From contig CAZYTX010000047.1 in assembly GCA_964650485.1 (NCBI GenBank), positions 1-30,021 of the forward strand: a stretch of DNA of 30,021 nt, written 5' to 3'. Position 1 is the stretch's first letter. Each line of letters opens with the position of its first letter. Below, piece by piece: positions 1 to 6,588 of this stretch. The notes below the pieces were generated by a model that was not told the origin of the DNA, searched no databases, and saw only the letters and a program-made list of their open reading frames with translations. This DNA is from CAZYTX01 sp964650485 (GTDB lineage: Bacteria; RBG-13-61-14; DATKZS01). The translations under genes were made by a program, and so were the position numbers.

Positions 1-11
1 CGTGGTTTTTG

Positions 12-94
12 GACCTGCTCGCTGCGCTCCTGCCTGCGCCGCGTTCCTTGGCGCGGCAGGCAGGCGCCCACACAGCAAGCTGTGTGGGTTACCC
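12..94. repeat. Dispersed palindromic (REP-like) element, copy A
   Basis: This is a compound palindrome. CCTGCCTGC (29-37) is the exact reverse complement of GCAGGCAGG (56-64). Next to it, CCCACACAGC (67-76) and GCTGTGTGGG (79-88) form a 10-bp perfect stem around AA. The layout (CCTGCTCGCT, then a stem, then TACC) matches the two elements near 16.1-16.3 kb, although the stem bases differ. No reading frame here looks like a protein. Confidence 0.6.
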
Positions 95-97
95 GTT

Positions 98-211
98 CCA
101 AGTACTACTTGGCGGGCAGGGGGTCCCTGCTTACAAACCGCCCCGCCATTGTGCACGAAGCAGCGCCGTGCAGGTAACCGGGGCGATATGGTCCCAAGTA
201 CTACTTGGCGG
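98..211. repeat. Two copies of an 18-bp palindromic direct repeat
   Basis: CCAAGTACTACTTGGCGG occurs at 98-115 and exactly again at 194-211, 96 bp apart. The first 15 bases are a perfect palindrome: CCAAGTA, C, TACTTGG. Between the copies, CGCCCCG (139-145) is the reverse complement of CGGGGCG (179-185). The repeats may be REP-like debris or protein-binding sites. Confidence 0.55.
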
Positions 212-234
212 CGAGTTTTGGCGTATACGGGTGG

Positions 235-273
235 AAACGCTGCCGTTTATCCATGTAAACGATACCGTTTACA
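235..273. promoter_or_regulatory. Tandem operator-like palindromes AAACG-N4-CGTTT
   Basis: Two copies of AAACG-N4-CGTTT lie at 235-248 and 257-270, exactly 22 bp apart, or about two helical turns. The second extends to 8-bp arms, TGTAAACG (254-261) and CGTTTACA (266-273). They sit 50-90 bp upstream of the winged-helix gene at 323. The likely role is a binding site for a dimeric regulator, possibly the downstream protein itself. Function is inferred from spacing and symmetry only. Confidence 0.5.
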
Positions 274-322
274 CGGGTGTACGGCGATGGCCGGGAATAG
301 GGTTTATTAAAAGGGGGTCGGC

Positions 323-757
323 ATGGATAAGTTACTGGGACAAAAGAACATTCTTCTGGATTCGAGCTTGCGGGAGTATTTTGAGAGCCCTGTCTGGCCC
401 GCTCTCAGCCCGCGTGGCTTTGTGGTCTGGGCGGCGCTTCTCTCGCGTGCGATACCTGTTGTTGGTATCAGCAGCGGCTCGTACGAGGATTTGCGTCGGG
501 ATTGCAAGCTGGGTTCGAAGCGGACCGTTCAGGTGGCTGTTGCCGAGCTTGTGGAGAAGGGGTACGTGGAGGCGCTGGAGGTTGGCGGCGCCAGCAACCG
601 CGCTCGCGCTTACCGTCTTCTTCGCAGTGGCCGCGATTTTTGCGGCGGCCGCATGGGAGAGGATTCTGGTCTTGCAAGTCTTGGTCGGATGTTGAACGAT
701 CTGATAGACCACGAGGCCGCGCGGGTTACGGGGTTTGGTGAGGGTGGAGGGGCTTGA
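323..757 (+). CDS. Small winged-helix DNA-binding protein
   Basis: I do not recognise the family of this 144-residue protein. Residues about 52-80 (SYEDLRRDCKLGSKRTVQ and onward to ELVEKGYVEAL) read as a helix-turn-helix of the winged type. A basic, wing-like stretch follows at about 88-100 (GGASNRARAYRLL). The C-terminal 40 residues are Gly-rich and featureless. The ATG at 323 has AAAAGGGGG about 7 bases upstream, a good ribosome binding site. There is no signal peptide or membrane segment. The paired palindromes at 235-273 just upstream make autoregulation plausible. Such small proteins are common near mobile or repeat-rich DNA, which fits the neighbourhood, and a replication-initiator-like role cannot be excluded. 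DNA binding is inferred. Confidence 0.6.
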   Translation: MDKLLGQKNILLDSSLREYFESPVWPALSPRGFVVWAALLSRAIPVVGISSGSYEDLRRDCKLGSKRTVQVAVAELVEKGYVEALEVGGASNRARAYRLLRSGRDFCGGRMGEDSGLASLGRMLNDLIDHEAARVTGFGEGGGA

Positions 758-818
758 CGGAAAGGGACCGGTGTTGATTGATGGATTTTAATGGTGCGAT
801 TGGTTTGGCGGTTTTTCC

Positions 819-846
819 TTGACAGTTATCCAGGATCAATTAGAAT
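819..846 (+). promoter_or_regulatory. Sigma70-type promoter for tRNA-Ser
   Basis: A perfect -35 box TTGACA (819-824), a 16-bp spacer and TAGAAT (841-846, one mismatch to TATAAT) precede the first tRNA-Ser gene, which starts 14 bases after the -10 box. Confidence 0.65.
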
Positions 847-859
847 AGTGGATGGCAAG

Positions 860-950
860 GGAGGAGTGGCCGAGCGGTCGAAGGCGGCGGTCTTGAAAAC
901 CGTTGAGCGGTTACCCCGCTCCGTGGGTTCGAATCCTACCTCCTCCGCCA
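860..950 (+). tRNA. tRNA-Ser (anticodon UGA)
   Basis: The acceptor stem GGAGGAG (860-866) pairs with CTCCTCC (940-946), followed by discriminator G and an encoded CCA (948-950). The anticodon loop contains TGA, decoding UCA. The long variable arm (GAGCGG...CCGCTC) is typical of class II tRNA-Ser. The T arm carries the usual GGTTCGAATCC. Confidence 0.95.
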
Positions 951-1056
951 GGCAGCACCTGGAACCATGTCGCCCCGTCTCTGTGCATGGTGCTGATTCA
1001 TGCATGATGACAGGGCGATTTGTGAGCAGGGACACCCTGCCGGATATTGGTGTTGC

Positions 1057-1148
1057 GGAGAGCTGGCCGAGCGGCTTAAGGCGCACGATTGCTAATCGTG
1101 TGAGCGGGTAAAACTGCTCCGAGGGTTCGAATCCCTCGCTCTCCGCCA
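1057..1148 (+). tRNA. tRNA-Ser (anticodon GCU)
   Basis: The acceptor stem GGAGAGC (1057-1063) pairs with GCTCTCC (1138-1144), then discriminator G and encoded CCA (1146-1148). The anticodon loop TTGCTAA gives GCT, decoding AGC/AGU. A long variable arm is present, as expected for serine. The 106-bp spacer from the first tRNA-Ser contains a small perfect hairpin GCAGGG-ACA-CCCTGC, and the two tRNAs are probably co-transcribed. Confidence 0.95.
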
Positions 1149-1154
1149 TGTTTA

Positions 1155-1184
1155 TTGTCAGGGCAGAAGGGCTATGATTATGCT
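1155..1184 (+). promoter_or_regulatory. Possible promoter of the radical SAM gene
   Basis: TTGTCA (1155-1160) and TATGCT (1179-1184) are separated by 18 bp. They lie just after tRNA-Ser(GCU) and 34 bp before the ATG at 1218. The match to sigma70 boxes is moderate, and read-through from the tRNA promoter is the alternative. Confidence 0.35.
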
Positions 1185-1217
1185 AGACTCGGGACCAGAT
1201 CAAGAGGTGAAAATTTC

Positions 1218-2702
1218 ATGAAAAAGATCGTACTTATCGAGCCGCGCTCACCTGACTACCACATATTCAGCCGCTACAAGCTGCCGCGTCTGGGGACCTT
1301 GATTTTGGGCTCCATACTGGAGAGATACGGCTATTACGTGAAGGTGTTCGTGGAGGACATGGGCGACATAGACTTCCGCGCGGTGTTCGACTCTGACCTG
1401 GTTGGCATCTCGACCATAACCTCGACCGCGCCCCGTGCCTACGAGCTGGCCTCGCAGATCAAGGGTCACGGCGTGCCGGTTGTGATGGGCGGCCCTCACG
1501 TGACCTACATGGCTGACGAGGCCCTGCTATACAGCGACTACGTGCTCCGCGGGGAGGCCGAGAACTCGATAGAGCCTTTTGTGAGGGCCTTGGAGAGCGG
1601 CGAGCGGCTGGGCGAGGTGCCGGGCCTTTCCTTCCGGGTGGGCAACGACTTCTTCCACAACCCGCCCTCGAGCGCCTGCACGGACCTTGACACCCTGCCC
1701 TTCCCGGATTTCAGCCTTATAAAGGAGCAACTGGGCACAGTGCGTCCGGTGCTGACCTCGCGCGGCTGCCCGTACAACTGCTCCTTCTGCGTGGTGACCA
1801 AGATGTTCGGCCGGGGCTACCGTTTCCGTTCCAAGGAGAACGTGCTGCGCGAGCTCCGCAGCGTTGACCCCAAGCAGGTGGTTTTCTTCTACGACGACCA
1901 CTTCGCTGCCAACAAGCAGCGCACCAAGGAGCTTCTGGAGATGATGATAGCGGAGGACATCACCCCCCGCTGGACCGCGCAGGTGCGTGCGGACGTGACC
2001 CGTGACCGCGAGCTGATGGAGCTGTTCCGCCGCTCCAACTGCTTCTACGTCTACGTTGGCGTGGAGTCGGTGAACCCGGATTCTCTTGAGTCCTACAACA
2101 AGAAGCAGACGGTCTCGGACATCGAGAATGCCATATCCGTTTTCCACGAGTACGGGATACGCGTTCACGGGATGTTCGTGCTGGGGAGCGACAACGATAC
2201 GGTTGAGACGGTCAAGCAGACCACCAGGTTCGCAAAGAGGAACAACATAGACACGGTGCAGTTCATGATACTCACGCCCCTTCCGGGCACGGAGCAGTAC
2301 CGGGAGCTGGTGGACAACGACCGGCTGCTGACCAGGGACTGGGGCCTCTACGACGGGCACCACGTCGTTTACCAGCCCGCGCGCATGAGCCCGTTCGAGC
2401 TCCAGGTGAACTCGGCCAAGGCCATGGCCAGCTTCTACTCCATCCCCCAGATACTCAAAGGCATCTCAAAGCTGGACCTTCTGGGGGTGTTCCTGAAAAG
2501 CTATGCCAGGAGGCTGTACGGATCGTGGGAGTCCAGGAACCGATACTACTACGACGTGGTCAAGCAGATGACCACCGAGGCCGCGGATCGAATGTACTTC
2601 ACGTGGACCAAGACGAGGGAGGACATCGCGCGCCGCATACAGGATTTCCGCGACCGCAACGTGGCCCTTATAAAAGACAAAAAGAGTATGCCCGGCGAGT
2701 AA
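1218..2702 (+). CDS. B12-binding-domain radical SAM protein
   Basis: This 494-residue protein belongs to the cobalamin-dependent radical SAM class. The N-terminal third (about 1-130) looks like a Rossmann-type B12-binding domain, with VGISTITST around 62-70 and VVMGGPHVTY around 88-97. The radical SAM motif CxxxCxxC follows: C184, C188 and C191 in SRGCPYNCSFC, which should hold a [4Fe-4S] cluster that cleaves S-adenosylmethionine. Relatives act on lipids, tetrapyrroles, hopanoids and antibiotics as methylases or C-C bond rearranging enzymes, so the substrate cannot be read from sequence. I chose ATG 1218 because AGAGGTGA (1203-1210) lies at the right distance; an in-frame TTG at 1155 would overlap the promoter region. 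IspE follows, separated by 44 bp, but a functional link is only suggestive. Confidence 0.85.
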   Translation: MKKIVLIEPRSPDYHIFSRYKLPRLGTLILGSILERYGYYVKVFVEDMGDIDFRAVFDSDLVGISTITSTAPRAYELASQIKGHGVPVVMGGPHVTYMADEALLYSDYVLRGEAENSIEPFVRALESGERLGEVPGLSFRVGNDFFHNPPSSACTDLDTLPFPDFSLIKEQLGTVRPVLTSRGCPYNCSFCVVTKMFGRGYRFRSKENVLRELRSVDPKQVVFFYDDHFAANKQRTKELLEMMIAEDITPRWTAQVRADVTRDRELMELFRRSNCFYVYVGVESVNPDSLESYNKKQTVSDIENAISVFHEYGIRVHGMFVLGSDNDTVETVKQTTRFAKRNNIDTVQFMILTPLPGTEQYRELVDNDRLLTRDWGLYDGHHVVYQPARMSPFELQVNSAKAMASFYSIPQILKGISKLDLLGVFLKSYARRLYGSWESRNRYYYDVVKQMTTEAADRMYFTWTKTREDIARRIQDFRDRNVALIKDKKSMPGE

Positions 2703-2746
2703 AGACCCGCCACGAAAAAAGTCAATGGCCCCGGGACAATGCAGCC

Positions 2747-3652
2747 ATGCCGGCAAAGCAACCCAGTATGCAAGTCTCGGCGCCGGCCAAGCTGAACCTC
2801 ATCCTCCGCGTGATCGGCAAGAGGGACGACGGCTTTCACGAGCTTCGCATGCTTAACACCGCGGTTGACATCTGCGACACCGTGGAGGTGGCCCCCTCGG
2901 GAGAAGATATAAAGATCGAGTGCGATCACCCGGATGTGCCGCTTGACCAGAACAACCTCTGTCACAAAGCGGCCGAGGTCTTCTTCAGCGAGCACCCCGA
3001 GTCCCGCTCCGGGCTAAAGATCAGCATCAAGAAAAGCATACCCGTGGCCGGCGGTCTGGGCGGCGGCTCCTCGGACGCCGCGGCCGTGCTCTTTGCCCTG
3101 GCAAGGCTCTCCGGCGTCCGCGCCGGTCAGGATGAGATGATACAAATGGGCGCCAGGGTGTCCGCGGACGTGCCTTTTTTCCTCTTCAGCTCGCCCGCCT
3201 GGGCGGGAGGCATCGGGGAGGTCCTGCAGCCTGCACCTGCTATCAGGGGTGTATTTTTCCTGGTGGCGGGCTTTGAATTCGGTGTTTACACGGCCCGGGT
3301 TTTCAAAGAACTTGATTTGACATCGAGTTCAAAAGGGGTTAACTTAAAACCCTTTGGAGAGGAGGAGAGCCTCCCTTTAGACGGCCCCTGGATAAACGAT
3401 CTCGAGCCGGTCGTGGTGACCCGTCATCCTCGGGTGTTGGAGGTTAAGGAGGCTCTTTATGAAGCGGGCGCAAAAGCCGCCCTGATGAGCGGCTCCGGCC
3501 CCACGGTGTTCGGCGCATTTCATGGGGAGGAGGAGGCGTCCCGTGCGGGAGAGGCTGTTTCCCGGTCCTTTGCAGTAAGGGCCAGGGTGGCCCGTGCGAT
3601 CAACGGGCCGATAATAAGAGAGTCAAGGCAGCGTGTGCATCATTATGATTAA
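2747..3652 (+). CDS. ispE: 4-diphosphocytidyl-2-C-methyl-D-erythritol kinase
   Basis: IspE phosphorylates CDP-methylerythritol with ATP in the non-mevalonate isoprenoid pathway. The 301-residue protein has the GHMP-kinase plan. APAKLNLIL near the N-terminus carries substrate-binding K15. The glycine-rich ATP loop IPVAGGLGGGSSDAA spans about 98-112. The catalytic aspartate is D141 in SADVPFF, and the third motif is ALMSGSGPTVFG. Start choice is uncertain: ATG 2747 and the in-frame ATG 2768 both leave the APAKLN motif intact, and neither has a strong ribosome binding site. It is 9 bp from spoVG and likely in one transcript with it. The place just upstream of a spoVG-prs-rplY-pth block parallels Bacillus. 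Confidence 0.95.
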   Translation: MPAKQPSMQVSAPAKLNLILRVIGKRDDGFHELRMLNTAVDICDTVEVAPSGEDIKIECDHPDVPLDQNNLCHKAAEVFFSEHPESRSGLKISIKKSIPVAGGLGGGSSDAAAVLFALARLSGVRAGQDEMIQMGARVSADVPFFLFSSPAWAGGIGEVLQPAPAIRGVFFLVAGFEFGVYTARVFKELDLTSSSKGVNLKPFGEEESLPLDGPWINDLEPVVVTRHPRVLEVKEALYEAGAKAALMSGSGPTVFGAFHGEEEASRAGEAVSRSFAVRARVARAINGPIIRESRQRVHHYD

Positions 3653-3661
3653 GGAGTATCA

Positions 3662-3994
3662 ATGATGGAGATCACGGAAGTAAAAGTAACGCCGGTGAAC
3701 CAGGACCAGTTAAAAGCTTACGTAACCATCGTGCTGGACCATTGCTTTGTTGTACGGGACGTGAAAGTGATCCACGGTCCCAAGGGCTTTTTCGTTGCAA
3801 TGCCCAGCAAGAAGCGCAAGGACGGGACCTTCCGGGACATAGCTCATCCCATCAACCGGGAGACTCGGGAGGAGTTGGAAAAGACCATCCTTGACGCTTA
3901 CCAGCAGGAGACCGGCTCGGGCATGGAGGACGTCCGGGTGCTGGACTCCGAACAGGAGGGTTCGCCCGAGACCAAGGAGTATTCTGCCGAGTAG
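3662..3994 (+). CDS. spoVG: SpoVG family regulatory protein
   Basis: This 110-residue protein matches SpoVG throughout. It starts MMEITEVKVTPV and contains ALD-type core features such as HGPKGFFVAMPSKKRKDGTFRD and AHPINRETREELEKTILDAY. SpoVG proteins bind nucleic acid and act as global regulators. The name comes from Bacillus sporulation, but homologues occur in many non-sporulating bacteria, so no sporulation is implied. AAGGAG ends about 5 bases before the first of two adjacent ATG codons (3662 and 3665). The last 25 residues are acidic and Ser/Glu-rich, as in other members. It lies between ispE and tRNA-Gln. Confidence 0.95.
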   Translation: MMEITEVKVTPVNQDQLKAYVTIVLDHCFVVRDVKVIHGPKGFFVAMPSKKRKDGTFRDIAHPINRETREELEKTILDAYQQETGSGMEDVRVLDSEQEGSPETKEYSAE

Positions 3995-4038
3995 AGGTTC
4001 TGTCCATAGATTGTTTTTTTAAGGGGCGGCAGCGGTGC

Positions 4039-4112
4039 TGGGGCGTCGTCAAGTGGTAAGACACGGGACTTTGGATCCCGCATCGCAGGTTCGAATCCTG
4101 CCGCCCCAGCCA
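4039..4112 (+). tRNA. tRNA-Gln (anticodon UUG)
   Basis: The acceptor stem TGGGGCG (4039-4045) pairs with CGCCCCA (4102-4108), followed by G and encoded CCA (4110-4112). The anticodon loop CTTTGGA gives TTG, decoding CAA. The T arm is AGGTTCGAATCCT. The gene sits between spoVG and prs, 26 bp before the prs start. A tRNA-Gln next to prs is a common arrangement in deltaproteobacterial genomes, as I recall. Confidence 0.95.
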
Positions 4113-4138
4113 TTGACCCCCGTTAGTGAAGCGAAGCC

Positions 4139-5080
4139 ATGGAAGATGACCTGATATTGCTGGCAGGAAGGGCCCATCCCGAGCTGGCCAAGAAGATCAG
4201 CGCTTACGCCGGCGTTCCCCTTGCGGACATGGAGGTGTTCAAGTTCGCGAACGACAACACCTTCGTGAAGATAAACGAGAACATCCGCAAGAGGGAGGTG
4301 TTCGTCATCCAGCCCACCTGCCGGCCGGTGAACGACAGCATCATGGAGCTGCTCATCATCCTTGACGCCTGCAAGCGGGCCAGCTCCAGGTCCATCACCG
4401 CGGTTGTCCCCTACTATGCTTATGCCCGCTCGGACAAGAAGGACCAGCCAAGGGTGCCTATCTCGGCCAAGCTGATCGCGGACATCATGACCGCGGCCGG
4501 GGCCACCAGGCTGGTGTGCATGGACCTGCACGCCGAGGCCATACAGGGCTTCTTCGACATCCCGGTGGACCACCTCTATGCCATGCCCATATTCATAAAG
4601 AACCTGCGCGAGAGGGACATGAAGGACGTGGTGATCGTGTCACCCGATGCCGGTGGCGTGGCCAGGGCCAGGGCACATGCAAGGAGGCTGGGAGCGGACC
4701 TGGCCATCGTGGACAAGAGAAGGGTGGGGAACCAGGACAAGATGGAGATGTACCACGTGATCGGCGACGTGAAGGGAAAGAGCTGCGTGCTGGTGGACGA
4801 CATCATAGACACCGCGGGTTCCATTGCAGAGGCCGCCAAGATTCTGCTCGACCGGGGGGCGCGGGAGGTCAGGGCCATGGCAGCGCACGCTGTGCTCTCG
4901 GACCCGGCCATTGAGCGGCTGCAAAAGAGCGAGCTTACCGAGGTGGTGGTCACCGACTCGGTGCCCATACCGGAGGAAAAGATGATAGACAAGATCAAGG
5001 TGCTCTCCGTGGCGCCGCTTCTGGGCGAGTGCATAAGGAGGATACACAAGGGGGACTCGGTGTCCTCATTGTTCGTATGA
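4139..5080 (+). CDS. prs: Ribose-phosphate pyrophosphokinase (PRPP synthetase)
   Basis: Prs makes 5-phosphoribosyl-1-diphosphate from ribose-5-phosphate and ATP, feeding purine, pyrimidine, NAD, His and Trp synthesis. The 313-residue length is normal. The PRPP-binding motif LVDDIIDTAGS (about 219-229) is intact, as are the ATP/flexible-loop regions VVPYYAYARSDKKDQPR and MDLHAEAIQGFFDIPVDHL. The N-terminal loop reads FANDNTFVKI where the classical enzyme has FSDGE, so this belongs to the divergent FANDNT subgroup. ATG 4139 follows tRNA-Gln by 26 bp and has only a weak purine stretch upstream. The gene is followed by a palindromic spacer and rplY. Confidence 0.95.
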   Translation: MEDDLILLAGRAHPELAKKISAYAGVPLADMEVFKFANDNTFVKINENIRKREVFVIQPTCRPVNDSIMELLIILDACKRASSRSITAVVPYYAYARSDKKDQPRVPISAKLIADIMTAAGATRLVCMDLHAEAIQGFFDIPVDHLYAMPIFIKNLRERDMKDVVIVSPDAGGVARARAHARRLGADLAIVDKRRVGNQDKMEMYHVIGDVKGKSCVLVDDIIDTAGSIAEAAKILLDRGAREVRAMAAHAVLSDPAIERLQKSELTEVVVTDSVPIPEEKMIDKIKVLSVAPLLGECIRRIHKGDSVSSLFV

Positions 5081-5111
5081 GTCCAGGTCGTGCAGCTTGG
5101 AAAAAGATATG

Positions 5112-5189
5112 AAACGCCAAGTCACCAAGAACGCCATGTTATTGAATTTTTATCTCGGCGGTCCTGGCTCACTTGGCGCCTTGGCGTTT
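5112..5189. repeat. Inverted repeat between prs and rplY
   Basis: AAACGCCAAG (5112-5121) is the exact reverse complement of CTTGGCGTTT (5180-5189). Between them CCAAG and CTTGG blocks recur (for example ACTTGGCGCC at 5171-5180), so several alternative stems are possible. The right arm ends in TTTT, so it might also act as a weak terminator for prs. Repeats of this CGCCAAG type are, as I recall, dispersed in many environmental bacterial genomes. Confidence 0.55.
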
Positions 5190-5236
5190 TAAACGCACTT
5201 TTCGCGATGAATAACTGAAAAGAGAGGACCAGGGAA

Positions 5237-5956
5237 TTGCAACAGGTTAGAAAAGAAGACGACGAGAAGGCCAGGCAGCTTAACGTGTTTTCGAGGAGCG
5301 AGGCGGGCAAGAGCGCCGCGCGCAAGCTGCGCAAAAGAGGCATGATACCCGCGGTGTTCTACGGGTCGCGGCACGCTCCGGTCAGCATTTCAGTGTCCCC
5401 TGATGAGCTGGTGCGGGCTTTGTCAACCAAGAAGTACAGGAACACTCTCCTGCACCTGGTTTGCGAGGGCAGCGAGATAAACGGGAAGATGGCGCTTGTA
5501 AAGGACATCCAGAGGCAGCCGCTCAGCCGGGAGATGTTGCACGTGGACTTTATCGAGGTGTACTCCGACGTTCTGGTAAAGGCCCTAATACCCATACACC
5601 TTACCGGAAACCCCCAGGGGGTGGAGCAGGGGGGCACGCTGGACCAGCACATCCGCGAGCTGGAGATACGCTGTCCGGCTGACAAAATACCCGAGGAGGT
5701 CCAGATAGACGCCACCCACCTGGAAATAGGCGACAGCATCAAGGTGGCGGAGCTTCCCCTCGGCCAGGAGATCGAGGTCCTTGCCGAGCCCGAGTGGTCG
5801 GTGGCATCGGTGGCCGCGCCACGGGTGCTGGAGGAGGTGAAGCCCGCGGAAGAGGAGGAGGCCGCGGCTGAGGGCGCCGAGGCGGAGGAAGGCGAAAAGA
5901 GGCCGGCAAAAGAAGAGGCCGAGAAGAAGCCGGAAGAAGAAAAGAAAGAGGAGTAG
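5237..5956 (+). CDS. rplY: Large ribosomal subunit protein bL25, CTC/TL5 type
   Basis: bL25 binds 5S rRNA in the 50S subunit. This 239-residue version is the long, two-domain (CTC/TL5) form. The N-terminal RNA-binding domain is recognisable by EAGKSAARKLRKRGMIPAVFYG. A C-terminal beta domain follows with LTGNPQGVEQGGTLDQHIRE and LEIGDSIKVAELPLG. The last 45 residues are a Glu/Ala/Lys-rich tail that is probably disordered. The start is a TTG: the first in-frame ATG (codon 36) would delete half of the 5S-binding domain, and AGAGAGGA lies 9 bases before the TTG. Gene order prs-rplY-pth is conserved widely. Confidence 0.93.
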   Translation: MQQVRKEDDEKARQLNVFSRSEAGKSAARKLRKRGMIPAVFYGSRHAPVSISVSPDELVRALSTKKYRNTLLHLVCEGSEINGKMALVKDIQRQPLSREMLHVDFIEVYSDVLVKALIPIHLTGNPQGVEQGGTLDQHIRELEIRCPADKIPEEVQIDATHLEIGDSIKVAELPLGQEIEVLAEPEWSVASVAAPRVLEEVKPAEEEEAAAEGAEAEEGEKRPAKEEAEKKPEEEKKEE

Positions 5957-6012
5957 CCGCTCCTTGGCCCGCGCCGCGGCGCATGATCAAGGAGGGGCAG
6001 CCAGGATAAAAG

Positions 6013-6570
6013 GTGCATGTAATCGCAGGTTTAGGAAACCCCGGTCGAAGCTACAAAGACACGCGACACAACGCAGGGTTCATGGCCCTGGACGCGCTGA
6101 GCCAAAAGACCGGGATAAAAATATGGGGGATGAGGTTCCGGGCAAGGACAGGGAGCGGGAAAGCCAGAGGCCGAAAGCTCTTCCTGCTAAAGCCGCGCAC
6201 CTTCATGAACCTCTCCGGCGAGAGCGTGGCCGCGAGTTTGCGAGGACTTTCGAAAACCCCTTCTGATTTGATCGTCATGCACGACGACCTTGACCTGCCG
6301 GCCGGCGGCATCAGGGTGAAAAGGAAGGGGGGGGCCGGCGGACACAAGGGGGTGGGGTCCATAATCGAGTCGCTTGGCACCGACGAGTTCGCAAGGGTGA
6401 GGATAGGAATCGGGAAGCCCGGGCCCGGAGATGACCCGGTCGAGTACGTGTTGAGCCCGTTTGACTACGAGCAGTTGCCCCTGATAATAGAGGCTGTTGA
6501 CAAGGGGGCCGCGGCAGCCCTGGCAGTAGTGACCAGGGGGGTGGACGCGGCCATGAACGAGTTCAATTAA
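6013..6570 (+). CDS. pth: Peptidyl-tRNA hydrolase
   Basis: Pth recycles peptidyl-tRNAs that drop off the ribosome. The 185-residue protein has the family hallmarks: GLGNPGRSYKDTRHNAGF near the N-terminus with the catalytic His, LKPRTFMNLSG with the conserved Asn, the active-site aspartates in MHDDLDLP, and GGAGGHKGVGSIIESLG. The position after GGH is Lys where E. coli has Asn, a variation I believe also occurs in relatives. The start is GTG 6013 (reads MHVIAGLGNPG); a nearby ATG at 6017 is out of frame and stops at once. It lies 56 bp after rplY and 18 bp before hppA. Confidence 0.95.
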   Translation: MHVIAGLGNPGRSYKDTRHNAGFMALDALSQKTGIKIWGMRFRARTGSGKARGRKLFLLKPRTFMNLSGESVAASLRGLSKTPSDLIVMHDDLDLPAGGIRVKRKGGAGGHKGVGSIIESLGTDEFARVRIGIGKPGPGDDPVEYVLSPFDYEQLPLIIEAVDKGAAAALAVVTRGVDAAMNEFN

Positions 6571-6588
6571 AGTAAGGAGGATGGCAGT

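Noticed and set aside
247..255. DnaA-box-like TTATCCATG, and TTATCCAGG at 826-834
   Set aside because: Each has two mismatches to TTATCCACA, they are isolated, and no cluster or AT-rich unwinding region is nearby, so I do not call an origin here.
9..695. 228-codon open frame over the palindromic region
   Set aside because: It runs through hairpin repeats and overlaps the winged-helix gene in another frame; composition is Arg/Trp/Cys-rich and unlike a real protein.
826..1149. 107-codon minus-strand frame over the tRNA-Ser genes
   Set aside because: It is an antisense reading of two tRNAs; similar spurious proteins are often misannotated.
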